From Parendozoicomonas haliclonae (lineage in GTDB: Bacteria; Pseudomonadota; Gammaproteobacteria; Pseudomonadales; Endozoicomonadaceae), in the NCBI RefSeq assembly GCF_900174585.1, contig NZ_FWPT01000012.1, positions 1 to 64,000 on the forward strand: DNA of 64,000 nt, read 5' to 3'. The notes beneath the pieces were generated by a model. That model worked only from the letters and a program-made list of their open reading frames with translations, had not been told where the DNA came from and ran no database searches. This document shows, piece by piece, positions 36,901 through 45,699 of the stretch (positions are counted from its first letter, which is position 1; each line of letters starts with the position of its first letter). The position numbers were made by a program, and so were the translations under genes.

Positions 36901-39726
36901 TATCCCCGCAAGGACAGTCTGACTTTATTACTGGCTGAGTTAGTGAATCATTTGGTGACTAGTAGCCGCGATTTTTATCGTGTCCGCTTATACAACGTTA
37001 TGTGGTCTTTACAGATGAGTTGTGAATTCCACCCATCCTGTTTTCCATTGAAGGAAAAGCTCTGGAGCACATTCCGGGATACTCTTCAGCCCCAAGGTAC
37101 ACCTTATACACATGAGGAGAATATCTCCCATGATCGCATTGACGATGACTATGAGGTGTATCACGAAAATTGCGTCTTTCTGGAAAAAGCCCACGGTCCG
37201 ACCAGCGCCTTGTTCCACAGGGGAACGAGTCAGGTTTATCCCTTTTTATGGTACCTGTCGATCTTTTATCAACAGCACTATAGCGATGATCAGCTGACGA
37301 CCATGTTGAAGGACTATGAGCATGATGACGGCTTCATTTATAGCAAAGAGATTCAACAGCACACATCGATAGGGCACCGTATTTGGGGGAAGTGCCTGCG
37401 GCAGAATTATGATGATGACCTGTGGCGCATGCTGATGACTTTGCCCGTGACAGCAAAAGAATCCTTTTATCCTTTAGCTTTGGCACTGGTCGCCACCAAT
37501 ACCGCTTATACAGAGAAATGGAGTGCTGAGCAGACAGATGAGCTGTTTGAGAGTGTTTGCAAAAGCGATAACGCCGATCTTTGGTATTTCCGTTATCTGT
37601 GGCAACAGAAGCAGGGAGATGTCAAAGAAGGTATGAAATGCCTGATCAAAGGCTCTATGGCTGGTTCAGCTGTTTGCAAGCTCGAAATGGCCAGAGGCCA
37701 GCGTCTTCAGAGGAAATTTGATACTGCCGAAGGGTATTTCAAGCGATTGGATAACCGCCATGAGCCGGTTTACGGCGATGCGCTTTACGAGCGTGGTGAG
37801 ATGATGCTGGAGCGGTCCACTGATCAGAACCCTGCTGATTGCAAACAAGTCTACCGGCAATGGTCTCAGGCCTGCCGATATCATCAGCCGATGGCGGTGT
37901 TGAGGGTCTTTACCTGCCTCTATCCAGAGGTGAACGCGCTCTGGTGTGATGATCACGAACAAGAGCTGAAAGACCGCTGTTTCGTACGGGAAAGCCTTGA
38001 ACGGCGTTCTTTGTTTGAGACTCCAGGGCGTAAGGTCTGCCAAATGCTTCTGGCCTGGCAGGATTCAGGGGCTTTGGATAGGGAGAATCTGACAGAGCAG
38101 GTGCAGCAACTCTCTATAGCCGAGACAATGATTCTTGCTCAATTACCAGAGGATTTCTGGCCGCCAATGGACGATGGTGAGGCTTACCGTACCCAGCTGC
38201 TGGAAACTATCGTTGAGTATTTTTCTGCGCTGCCACCAAATCATCCCAGAGATGTTGTTGAGGGTGTTTCTGTACGACAGTTGTCCTGGTTCACCGAATT
38301 GGCTCCAAGGTTACAGGCTTCAGTGGAACCGGATGCGACTGATAAAGAAGTCGATGATCCGGCTGTGAATGAAACCGGCAACGATGTTGGAACCGAAGCC
38401 GAAATCGCATCACTGGATGACGATGGCAGTGTGGAATCTTCGGATTCAGAAAAGCTTTCTGGTGCGGATGGTGATGAAGAAAAACCGACGGTTGAGAGTG
38501 AAACCGCCTGGCTGGAGCAAATTGAAAATCCCAAATCTGCTGCCTTTCAACGGCGAGTTATGGAGTTGTTCGATAAGCATGGCATGTCGCTGTTTAAATT
38601 TATTCGGAATAGTCGTTTACGCAGGGACTGTTTGAACGCGCTGTTTTATCAGAGGTATTACACCGAGGCGCTTGCGCTGCAGAAGAGTATTGGCAAGCCG
38701 GAGTGCCGTGTTGGCCATTTGCTGGTGTATTTGTGTAATGGCGGTTTGTTGAATCGTTCGACAATGATCACGACCGTATTGACTGAGCTGCAAGGGGAAA
38801 GCGACTGGTCTGGTCTGGCCGATAAAGCAAACCTTGTCAGAAAAATTATTGGACAAATTTTTGATGGCACTTATCAGGATGTAGATGACCAGTTAACGGG
38901 CTGGTTGATCACTCAATTCGCCATTCACTTCCCGCAACTCTTGGGTGACGAGCTCGCTCAAAAGATAAGAGCTGGGCAGCCGGTTAAATACTCAAAGAAA
39001 CTGCTCGACCAACTCTGTGGGTGTGAAAATTTACAACCCAAACTAAAAGTTTTGCTGGTGGCTGCAACATCTGGCCCATCACGTGTCGGGCATAGTTCTG
39101 AGCTTGAGAAGGTCGGTATTCTGAAATGCCTGCAGGACAAGAGCCTGCCGATTGAGTACTGCTTAACATTGGCAGGTTTGTTAACGCATCAGGATTTACA
39201 AGTGCTTGAAACGGGCCTGATAGAAGAATTGCTGGATGCTGGCTGGAAAGATCATCGCGCTGTCGGCAAGCTTCTGCAGGTGTTAATGGTGCATGATTCG
39301 CAAAAGGCCTACCGTTACCTTGTTTCAGAGCGACCATCGGCCAATATATCAGAACATACCCGCCGACATTTTTTAGCCGCACTCTGGAAAATTGAGCTGC
39401 CAGAGGGGACGGAGCTTGTTGAAGAGATCAGCCAACGTCACTATCAGTATGAGCAACGGTGTGCGAACAGCGATGTTTCCGTTGCCAGCCTGAAGCGACG
39501 TATAAAACGACAGGTAACCAATAAAAACCTGATCGGTCTCTGTGCCAGTAAACAAAGCCTGTTGGTATTGGCACCGAATATCGCACGTTTGGAACCTGAT
39601 TATTTTGAGGATCTGGAGAGTGAGATCTCCGGCCAGATCAAAAGTTGGAGTGAGTTAGCGAAAACCGTGGATTATGAGCAGGCAGTACAGCAACACTTTG
39701 CACATGCACAAACGAGTGTTAAATAA
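33979..39726 (+). CDS. Giant cytoplasmic-type protein of unknown function (1915 residues)
   Basis: The product has no signal peptide or membrane segment. Its N-terminus is lysine-rich (SKKAKKKKKVK), as is a linker near residue 360 (EKKKKAGKPEPKK). Most of the rest reads as helical repeats, with Sel1/TPR-like units such as KNYFARSQALGCPDGLIQYGW (residues about 413-433) and AEGYFKRLDNRHEPVYGDAL (about 1250). A serine/acidic linker lies near residue 1460-1510. I cannot assign a family. A helical scaffold binding proteins is the best guess. The start has AGGA upstream. Its 3' end overlaps the convergent 1169-residue gene by 8 bases. With that gene it interrupts the ileS-lspA neighbourhood. Confidence 0.7.
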   Translation: MDATDKPIPKTGSLLNPGSGATASSDGVVSKKAKKKKKVKSLSPDKQLPEAKPGAEAVMPPLNKKTLEALKESLGITTIPDFLIPKTSFDELQSLCRDCFQDGSADRLIYGLDTITDHLPNDIPAKACKLLKQAKSQISGIADISDAKDRAELLVKIEQQCLELFHTYKDEKYLTTRQLLLSVVWWCRLLADERSAVEALQMMDDGQLCRLGNTITDHILLHGDSSFIRTRRSLVLRNSAEHGNVTALEELVNRCLFDEQGFESGFSLEEGFRWLKAWRDLIAIGQLSAPEGDGVIARLVREGRNFIASSNVNGSASATSPEHTLIACGLCLDYRFGSPDYERVERLLKPLILEEGEPSRSTEKKKKAGKPEPKKAGPKLSRRLQGIAYLWKGHLARPSPYDPEYLKQEQAAKNYFARSQALGCPDGLIQYGWSLLRETDHKYGNGKEVVQLAAYIRDASPESLPPEVWLLFEPLASDARYTGVSRFDRVPKPTSKHASKSLPKTVKDKRKQDEDSDKQRVEDGVESAMYHAQPDARAYWLNERLCPTYKAFYRRHYNAHSKEDIEEDDKISQYERKNRKERQEAAEQGKPVLKLFRHIAVDPELLVYRSFGQGTPFKITREQDTSKADALLERAKMLDPVRSGLQMMALHLETDAFPHPQQKCQVYDSVGEWSICRLQILLRSSEYQTRFLDASGTESRKVLYQEIEWAIDTYRNSRMKALQEACLKAGEIDKARAIADCYLHREKPRAVLDNEAIDKGRYIYSNTDNELQLDSGGAETPKGVKAVMANAEALLNSLNKPNSTHSPKALMEVILWAKRRLSNDKQLLEPGDIKALVALITQAYQLYPVAAQGVEQQLVKKMNHLVGEVEPVPGLQEALVQMNTLVSSHSAAADTSSGFKADNCLLALENSTLSSKSACLDKMDQYSLDELHDLLIALNNDGEWHSTEHRYLHESELPIVFLHICERLQGRDISYPRKDSLTLLLAELVNHLVTSSRDFYRVRLYNVMWSLQMSCEFHPSCFPLKEKLWSTFRDTLQPQGTPYTHEENISHDRIDDDYEVYHENCVFLEKAHGPTSALFHRGTSQVYPFLWYLSIFYQQHYSDDQLTTMLKDYEHDDGFIYSKEIQQHTSIGHRIWGKCLRQNYDDDLWRMLMTLPVTAKESFYPLALALVATNTAYTEKWSAEQTDELFESVCKSDNADLWYFRYLWQQKQGDVKEGMKCLIKGSMAGSAVCKLEMARGQRLQRKFDTAEGYFKRLDNRHEPVYGDALYERGEMMLERSTDQNPADCKQVYRQWSQACRYHQPMAVLRVFTCLYPEVNALWCDDHEQELKDRCFVRESLERRSLFETPGRKVCQMLLAWQDSGALDRENLTEQVQQLSIAETMILAQLPEDFWPPMDDGEAYRTQLLETIVEYFSALPPNHPRDVVEGVSVRQLSWFTELAPRLQASVEPDATDKEVDDPAVNETGNDVGTEAEIASLDDDGSVESSDSEKLSGADGDEEKPTVESETAWLEQIENPKSAAFQRRVMELFDKHGMSLFKFIRNSRLRRDCLNALFYQRYYTEALALQKSIGKPECRVGHLLVYLCNGGLLNRSTMITTVLTELQGESDWSGLADKANLVRKIIGQIFDGTYQDVDDQLTGWLITQFAIHFPQLLGDELAQKIRAGQPVKYSKKLLDQLCGCENLQPKLKVLLVAATSGPSRVGHSSELEKVGILKCLQDKSLPIEYCLTLAGLLTHQDLQVLETGLIEELLDAGWKDHRAVGKLLQVLMVHDSQKAYRYLVSERPSANISEHTRRHFLAALWKIELPEGTELVEEISQRHYQYEQRCANSDVSVASLKRRIKRQVTNKNLIGLCASKQSLLVLAPNIARLEPDYFEDLESEISGQIKSWSELAKTVDYEQAVQQHFAHAQTSVK

Positions 39727-42700
39727 TTCGCCCCTTACGGTAATGTGGGCGGTAACGACTACGGGCTTCTTTTAAATAGACCTGATGCTGCAGTGTTAGA
39801 AAACGCTCGAACATCGCCAGCATCGGGAAGAACTGCTCCGGTGTGGGAGACTCCGCGTAGTCTTTCAGTTGAGCTTTGAAGTCTTCCGTAAAATCTGCCT
39901 CATAAGCGGGATTGTTGGATAGAATCTGATCCAGCATCTCGGTCATTTCGTTGTGAACACTTTTGGAAGCCTTGCCCATATTGATCATCAGTTCTGAAAT
40001 GGCTGCTTGATTTTGCAGGGCATAAAAATAGAAAGGGTTTTCAGAGCGAAGCTCAGGTGTCGGTAAATCCTCTGGGTTCATTTCCCAGGTTGGAGTCTTA
40101 ATCATTTCGGCGGCTTTCCAGCCGTTAAACTTGGCATAAATGTACGTCAGAGTGTTATTGCCTGGTCGTTCCCACCAGTTGTGAATGCCGGCCTTTCTTA
40201 TACCGCCATCAACCTTGATTGCCCCTATCGGACCTGTCGGTATACCCACTCCGGGTGAGTTAATCCCGATACTTTCATGACCACTGACCCGGGTGTACTG
40301 GAGCTTCCAGCCTTTGTGTCGTTTCACAAAGTTAAACTCAACACGCATTCCACCTTCTGCCGATAATCCCATCACTTCAGGCGCAAAACCGGTCAGGGCT
40401 ATTTCGGGAATGGAGCTGTCCTGCAGGCGCATTTTACTGAGTGCTGTTTCCAGTGCCTTTACGGCAACGGCTGTTGTACAGCCGCCGTTTAAATTCAAGC
40501 CAACATTAAAGTAGATGCCATCGTTATCCGGATTAACGTTTTTACCAATATTGGTCACTTTGATATCTGCTGATACGGACAGGTTGGTGTGGGGAATGCT
40601 CAGGGCCAACTGGCTTTCAAAATTGGTTTCAGTACTGCTGGCTACGGACTCTGCCGTCAGGCTTCTGCGGACATGTTTGGTATTGTCGAGATGAATCTGG
40701 GGCCGATTTAGGGAAGGCTCAATATGGTGTTCCAGCACCTGTTGAAAGGAGGAGTCCTGAATGGTTGGGGATTCTGGTAGCAGAAAGGTCTTTTCATACA
40801 GGGTGTGCAGGTTGTAAAACGTGTAGATATGGGCAGCGATGTAGTCGCCGCGGTTACTGGCGCGGTAAATCTCCTGCATGCTGTGTTTGGCTTTATGGAA
40901 ATGTTCCTGAGGGGCTTCTTCCCCAATATGCCCTTCCATGGCATTCACCGTGAAGTAATACATATCCCGTTCAAGATACTGGTCAACCATGGCTTTTTTC
41001 AGACTGTCCCGAATTTCCAGTCGTTCTTGCTGATAGCTCAGGGCATCCTGCTCAGAAACACCGGGTGTACTGTAAAGTGCGGCCAACACTTCCAGTCGCT
41101 TTTCCAGCTGAGCCAGACGTTGTTCAGCCTCATCCGCATGAAGTCGAACCGAGACAATCCCGTTTTCTTCTTTAAACTGGTTTAACCGATCAATAGCGTC
41201 GGTATCTAAGTCTTCAATATTACGGCGTAGTGCTTTGTATTCTTCTTTCTCGGTAATTGTTGCCGGGCTCCAGAACGACAAATAATCCACTTTCGGTGGT
41301 GTTGTGTGGTTCGGGTTATTGCGCAGCATGGGAAGTAGATTGGTGCGGGTTTGAAAGCGGGTCTTGGAACGTTTATGGGCGATGGAGCCTTCAGCCAGCC
41401 CGGCCAGAATATCAACCGTGCCTCTGATATCCACACTGTGTTTGGTAAAGTCGGCAAAGTTCACCGCTTCCTTTTGTGCGACCCGGATTTTGTCACCCGG
41501 AACCAGAACGCCCAGTTGTGTTAACCGTTCAGAGAGTAGGTGACGGTCAGCAGTTATATCGCGATGAAGCTTCTGAGCCCGGTTGACATCAAGGCTGCCT
41601 TTTATATTGCCGGGCAATTTGCTCATGGAACCTAACAGGGTTGGAATAAGATCGTTGCTATGGAAGCGGACAAACTCATCTAGGTTCCGGAACACTCGCC
41701 CTTTGGCACCGGCATAGCCTGCTTCCACAGTGACTGCGGCAAGCTTTTTATCCCCTCCGGTTATGGTCAGTGATGGCTTCACGGCCCGAAATTCTCTTAC
41801 CCGCACATCATCATTGCCAGTTACCGCAAAGGTGAATTCCAGATTACCTCCAAGGCTGACACCTGCAACATTGGCGACGGCTAGTGCACCGCCAAGATTG
41901 ACGGATACTGTAAAGCGCTGCTCTGATCCTCCGCGCTCAAGAAAGGCTAGTTGTTGGTAGAGGTCTTCCTCAAAGGCGATACGGGTCTGTTCCAGCACTT
42001 GAAAATCAACGTGATCCTTGAGACGTGCAAGAGCCTGACGCTCAAGAATGGTAGGAGCCTGTTTCACCGAATTTTTAAGAACGCTACTGAGTCTGGTCAG
42101 TTTATCTGTGTCGCTTTCGGCAAGGTGATGGCTTTCTTCTTCCAGTGTTTCGAGTGCAGAAATACTCTGCTGTAACTTCGGAATAGATTTCCCCAGCAAG
42201 GCGATTGCATCAACAAGGTTGTCCTGAGAAATTTCATTATTGTGCAGGTAGTTAGTTAGTAACCTGTGATTCATCATGTTGCGGTAAAGCTTCGAGAGGG
42301 GGGCTGTGTTCGGTAAGGCACTGTATTCCTCATTGGTTAATGGCAGGCGCGCAATCACTTCAGGAGTAATCAATGCCCTTTTGAGAAATTTCTCGACTTT
42401 AAGATCCTTGTGTAAAAGCCTTCGGCTGTTGGTGATGCTTTGAGCCAAAGTTCTGTTAGCCAGTGGCAGAAGGTGTTCCTGGTTCTCCAGATCAATATCC
42501 TTGCCCATAAACAGGTTCGCATACTCGATAACCGGGGCATCAGAGAGGTTTGGAGAGCGGACCTGTAATCGGCTGGTGATATGAGTCAGGCCGAGGAGAA
42601 GCTTCTTCTCTTCCTCTTGAGTCAGGCGTTCATCCTGTTGAATTCTGTCCAGTACATACTTGCCAAAATCGGTACTGAAAAACACCGAGAGTGCTCTTGG

Positions 42701-43228
42701 CGAATATTGTTCAAACAGGTCACTGATAAATTTGCTTTTCAAAGGAGCAAGGGCATGCTCAGAGAAGCCGTCGCCAGTTAGCATCTGCAAGAGCTGCTCA
42801 AGGGATTCTCGCTCTTCCGGTGTTTTGTTGGCTATCAGCAGAAAGAGGCGGTCGGCATATTCAGGGTTGGAGCTGTCGGAACTGTTGTCAGAGCTTTCTG
42901 AGTTTGTTTCGCCAAGAGCTCTTTTAAGTTCCAAAGCGTGACTGCATAGCTCGTCATCATCGAAGCTGTCACTCTGATTCGCATGCAGGTTCAGCCGGTT
43001 TTGTCGGGCCAGATCCCTTAACCGGTTGATATTACGTTCACCGATACGCTGGCGAAGCTCGCGTTTAAGAACCAAAGGATGGAGGTGGCTGCGAGCAGTG
43101 GCAGGTGTGTGGCTGACGCTCCTGTGATTTTTCCGGACCGCCCCCAGCCCAAGATGCTGGTTGCCAGCCCTGTGAGAGCCGGGAGGTGATATTCCCCCAG
43201 GATGTGAGGGGCGGTTGACGCTGTCCAT
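39719..43228 (-). CDS. Giant protein of unknown function with two beta-rich segments (1169 residues)
   Basis: The N-terminal ~60 residues are proline/histidine/arginine-rich and disordered-looking, followed by a serine/acidic patch (near 105-122). Helical regions alternate with two glycine-rich beta segments: about residues 435-530 (VSVNLGGALAVANVAGVSLGG) and about 865-985 (LALSIPHTNLSVSADIKVTN, then FNVGLNLNGG). There is no classical signal peptide. I do not recognise a family; a secreted effector or toxin is conceivable, because such disordered N-termini are common in type III substrates, but nothing here proves it. It is convergent with the 1915-residue gene and divergent from lspA. Confidence 0.68.
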   Translation of the reverse strand: MDSVNRPSHPGGISPPGSHRAGNQHLGLGAVRKNHRSVSHTPATARSHLHPLVLKRELRQRIGERNINRLRDLARQNRLNLHANQSDSFDDDELCSHALELKRALGETNSESSDNSSDSSNPEYADRLFLLIANKTPEERESLEQLLQMLTGDGFSEHALAPLKSKFISDLFEQYSPRALSVFFSTDFGKYVLDRIQQDERLTQEEEKKLLLGLTHITSRLQVRSPNLSDAPVIEYANLFMGKDIDLENQEHLLPLANRTLAQSITNSRRLLHKDLKVEKFLKRALITPEVIARLPLTNEEYSALPNTAPLSKLYRNMMNHRLLTNYLHNNEISQDNLVDAIALLGKSIPKLQQSISALETLEEESHHLAESDTDKLTRLSSVLKNSVKQAPTILERQALARLKDHVDFQVLEQTRIAFEEDLYQQLAFLERGGSEQRFTVSVNLGGALAVANVAGVSLGGNLEFTFAVTGNDDVRVREFRAVKPSLTITGGDKKLAAVTVEAGYAGAKGRVFRNLDEFVRFHSNDLIPTLLGSMSKLPGNIKGSLDVNRAQKLHRDITADRHLLSERLTQLGVLVPGDKIRVAQKEAVNFADFTKHSVDIRGTVDILAGLAEGSIAHKRSKTRFQTRTNLLPMLRNNPNHTTPPKVDYLSFWSPATITEKEEYKALRRNIEDLDTDAIDRLNQFKEENGIVSVRLHADEAEQRLAQLEKRLEVLAALYSTPGVSEQDALSYQQERLEIRDSLKKAMVDQYLERDMYYFTVNAMEGHIGEEAPQEHFHKAKHSMQEIYRASNRGDYIAAHIYTFYNLHTLYEKTFLLPESPTIQDSSFQQVLEHHIEPSLNRPQIHLDNTKHVRRSLTAESVASSTETNFESQLALSIPHTNLSVSADIKVTNIGKNVNPDNDGIYFNVGLNLNGGCTTAVAVKALETALSKMRLQDSSIPEIALTGFAPEVMGLSAEGGMRVEFNFVKRHKGWKLQYTRVSGHESIGINSPGVGIPTGPIGAIKVDGGIRKAGIHNWWERPGNNTLTYIYAKFNGWKAAEMIKTPTWEMNPEDLPTPELRSENPFYFYALQNQAAISELMINMGKASKSVHNEMTEMLDQILSNNPAYEADFTEDFKAQLKDYAESPTPEQFFPMLAMFERFLTLQHQVYLKEARSRYRPHYRKGRII

Positions 43229-43369
43229 TGCCTGTACTGCCAGATGCTGGGTAAAAACCGGTCTATTCAGTATGGTTGAGGCTCGTAACGAATTAGTCGG
43301 TTAGAGGGGTGAAGGTCAGCTCTAGGGCAGATAGAATACCGACATAAACGAAATTCTCAGTGGACAGTC

Positions 43370-43870
43370 ATGATTCGTAGCCCGCGCTTATTCTCACTAT
43401 CAATTTTTGTCAGTTTATTGATCTTCACTTTGGATCAGCTGACCAAGTTCTGGTTCGATGCCAATTTTTCCCTGTATGAACAAGTGCCTGTTATTGCGGA
43501 CTTTTTTAGCTTCACCCTGGCCTATAACACGGGTGCGGCTTTCAGTTTTCTGAGTTCCGCAGGGGGCTGGCAGCGCTGGTTCTTTATTGGTATCGCAGTT
43601 GCTGTGAGTGTGGCTCTGGTTATCTGGATTTCCCGTCTGGAAAAGGATCAGAAACTGCAGGCGGCTGCTTTAACGCTGATTTTGGGTGGTGCGTTGGGAA
43701 ATCTATGGGATCGGGCGATTTTCGGGCATGTGATTGATTTTATCCTTGTTCATTATGAGCAGTCCTGGTTTTTCCCGGCCTTTAATATCGCGGATATCGG
43801 CATTACCATGGGCGCAGGTTTGATGATTCTGGATATGTTTATCAACCCGGAATCATCCTCTGAGAAATAA
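43370..43870 (+). CDS. lspA: Lipoprotein signal peptidase (SPase II)
   Basis: The 166-residue inner-membrane aspartyl protease removes signal peptides from diacylated prolipoproteins. Four hydrophobic segments are visible. Family motifs are LDQLTKFWF, NTGAAFSFL, GNLWDRAIFGHVIDFI and FNIADIGI, the last two carrying the catalytic aspartates. fkpB follows after 30 bases, the usual order. Confidence 0.96.
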   Translation: MIRSPRLFSLSIFVSLLIFTLDQLTKFWFDANFSLYEQVPVIADFFSFTLAYNTGAAFSFLSSAGGWQRWFFIGIAVAVSVALVIWISRLEKDQKLQAAALTLILGGALGNLWDRAIFGHVIDFILVHYEQSWFFPAFNIADIGITMGAGLMILDMFINPESSSEK

Positions 43871-43900
43871 AAACCGTAGCAGTACAGCGGCACAAGAAAT

Positions 43901-44350
43901 ATGGAAAAGCAGACAAAAGATATGGCTCTGGTCACGACCGGCAGTAAGGTTAGCCTGAACTTCGCCCTTCGTTTGGATAACGGAGATGTGGTGGACAGCA
44001 CCTTTGAAACCCAGCCAGCCTCACTCACCATCGGTGATGGGAATCTCCCCGCCGGATTTGAAAAGCATATTCTCGGCCTTGAAGTAGGGCATCGGGAAAC
44101 GTTTGCTATCGCTCCGGTTGATGGCTTTGGTCAGTACAATGAAAGCAATATTCAGCGGGTTGAGCGTGGCCGCTTTGCTGCGGATATGGAGTTGGCGGAA
44201 GGACTGGTGATGTCCTTTGCTGACCCGGCTGGTGGCGAGCTGCCTGGGGTGATCTCTGCCTTTGACGAGAACTTCGTGACAGTTGATTTCAACCATCCTC
44301 TGGCCGGTAAAACTCTCTCTTTTGAAGTGGAAATTCTCTCGGTCGAATAG
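43901..44350 (+). CDS. fkpB: FKBP-type peptidyl-prolyl isomerase (SlpA/FkpB)
   Basis: The 149-residue protein belongs to the SlyD-like FKBP group that isomerises prolyl bonds and chaperones folding. The FKBP part includes VSLNFALRLDNGDVVDST and GNLPAGFEKHILGLEVG. The inserted flap (IF domain) spans about residues 75-125, with ITVDFNHPLAG-like wording FVTVDFNHPLAGKTL closing it. It is in one operon with lspA. The ispH gene that follows fkpB in many relatives is absent here. Confidence 0.92.
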   Translation: MEKQTKDMALVTTGSKVSLNFALRLDNGDVVDSTFETQPASLTIGDGNLPAGFEKHILGLEVGHRETFAIAPVDGFGQYNESNIQRVERGRFAADMELAEGLVMSFADPAGGELPGVISAFDENFVTVDFNHPLAGKTLSFEVEILSVE

Positions 44351-44392
44351 CCCTGAGCCCTTAATTTTTAACCGCTTATCCTCCTTTCCCTG

Positions 44393-44413
44393 CCGCCGGT
44401 CCTGTACCGGCGG
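44393..44413 (+). terminator. Weak hairpin terminator after fkpB
   Basis: CCGCCGGT and ACCGGCGG form a perfect stem with a 5-base loop. A loose T-containing stretch follows, so termination may be partial, and read-through into the pilus genes is possible. Confidence 0.5.
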
Positions 44414-44484
44414 TGGCTTATTCCTCCTCCCTGAAATCACGGCCTAGTCTGGAAATAGATTCATGAGGTACATGGAGGTACCCC

Positions 44485-45105
44485 ATGGTGGTCGCTTCAG
44501 ACCTACACCGTTTTTTACCCAAGCGTGAATCCGGTCTCTCTCTGATGGAGGTTCTTTGGGGGACTGCTCTGCTGGGCATCATTATGCTGGCTGGCCTTCC
44601 TGCGCTGTCCGGTATGGTTAAGCGTTATGAGGCCGAGTCCGACTTTCGGAACTTTCGCAATATTGTCTCTTACGCTAGGGCTGAAGCGATTGTGCGGAAA
44701 AAAGATGTTGTACTCTGCCCCAGAAAGTCTGGCTCTGAAGAGTGTTATGACACGGCCATCAGTTCCGATGATGACGAAGAAACCGTCTGGAAAAACGGAT
44801 GGATCCTGTTTGTAAATAATGAAGGCGCTGAAACAGCTATCGAGGCTGATGACCTAATTCTCAAGGTCTATGAACCGCTTGATCAGAATCTGACCCTGCG
44901 TATGGGCGGCAGCACAGGAGCCGGCGGTCAGCTGGCCTTCCTCCGATTTATGTCCAAGGGCAACAGCTTCCCAAACAATCCATCTGCACTGTTTTGCCAG
45001 TTGGAAGGTGATGATGTGAATTTTGCCGGTCGGGTCGTTATTGCTTTCGGGCGGGTGCGCATTGATGAACGATCGGTTGCGGAGGGCCTTTGTGATGCTT
45101 TGTAA
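44485..45105 (+). CDS. fimU: Minor pseudopilin FimU/FimT (GspH-type), first pilus operon
   Basis: The 206-residue prepilin has a 17-residue leader ending in ESG, then LSLMEV: cleavage after glycine with glutamate at position 5, as PilD requires. One hydrophobic helix follows. The globular part is GspH-like, with a paired-cysteine pattern (LCPRK... EECYD). It primes pilus assembly with PilV, PilW and PilX. GGAGG lies six bases before ATG 44485. It is the first gene of a seven-gene plus-strand operon. FimU and FimT cannot be separated by eye. Confidence 0.88.
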   Translation: MVVASDLHRFLPKRESGLSLMEVLWGTALLGIIMLAGLPALSGMVKRYEAESDFRNFRNIVSYARAEAIVRKKDVVLCPRKSGSEECYDTAISSDDDEETVWKNGWILFVNNEGAETAIEADDLILKVYEPLDQNLTLRMGGSTGAGGQLAFLRFMSKGNSFPNNPSALFCQLEGDDVNFAGRVVIAFGRVRIDERSVAEGLCDAL

Positions 45106-45685
45106 ATTACCAAAGCGCGGGATGAAGCAATCAGGTTTTAACCTGATCGAAAACCTGGTCACGCTGTTTATTCTCACCGTGGGCTTGCTGGGGGTTGCAG
45201 GCATGCAGGCAATGGCGTTGAAAACCCAACAGACCAGCCATCACTACGATAAGGCGCTGGCGCTGGCTCAAAATATGGCAGATCGCATGCGAGCTAATCA
45301 GGAGGCAGCACTGGCTGGTTATTACAGTCTGAATACAACCAACGTGCGCAACTATCCCATCGAAGCGCAGGCAGCTTGTTATACAACTGAGGGTTGTAAC
45401 CCTGAGCAGATGGCTGTGAATGATATGTATGAATGGCATGAGGCTGTCATGCGTACTTTGCCGTCTGGTGATAGCTATATCTGCCAGGACTCTACACCCA
45501 GTGAGGATCCTTCAGACTATATCGGTGATCCCTTCACTGTTGTCCCTGCAAGTTGTGACAACCAGGGCGATGTTTATGTGATCCATGTGATCTGGGATAT
45601 GGATAAGGATCGGGATGGCACCGTAGAGCTCAGCAGTAATCCGGAAGAGACAGACGGGCACCTGATGCTGGTGTTCGAGCCATGA
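45095..45685 (+). CDS. pilV: Minor pilin PilV, first pilus operon
   Basis: The 196-residue product has a 14-residue leader (ending KQSG) and then FNLIENLVTLF, a class III signal sequence with glutamate 5. The segment MALKTQQTSHHYDKALALAQNMADRMRAN is typical of PilV. The start at 45095 overlaps the fimU stop by 11 bases and has GGAGGG eight bases upstream. The frame is open further upstream inside fimU, but those starts lack a site. It works as part of the tip-associated minor pilin complex. Confidence 0.88.
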   Translation: MLCKLPKRGMKQSGFNLIENLVTLFILTVGLLGVAGMQAMALKTQQTSHHYDKALALAQNMADRMRANQEAALAGYYSLNTTNVRNYPIEAQAACYTTEGCNPEQMAVNDMYEWHEAVMRTLPSGDSYICQDSTPSEDPSDYIGDPFTVVPASCDNQGDVYVIHVIWDMDKDRDGTVELSSNPEETDGHLMLVFEP

Positions 45686-45699
45686 AAGGAGAGACAGGC

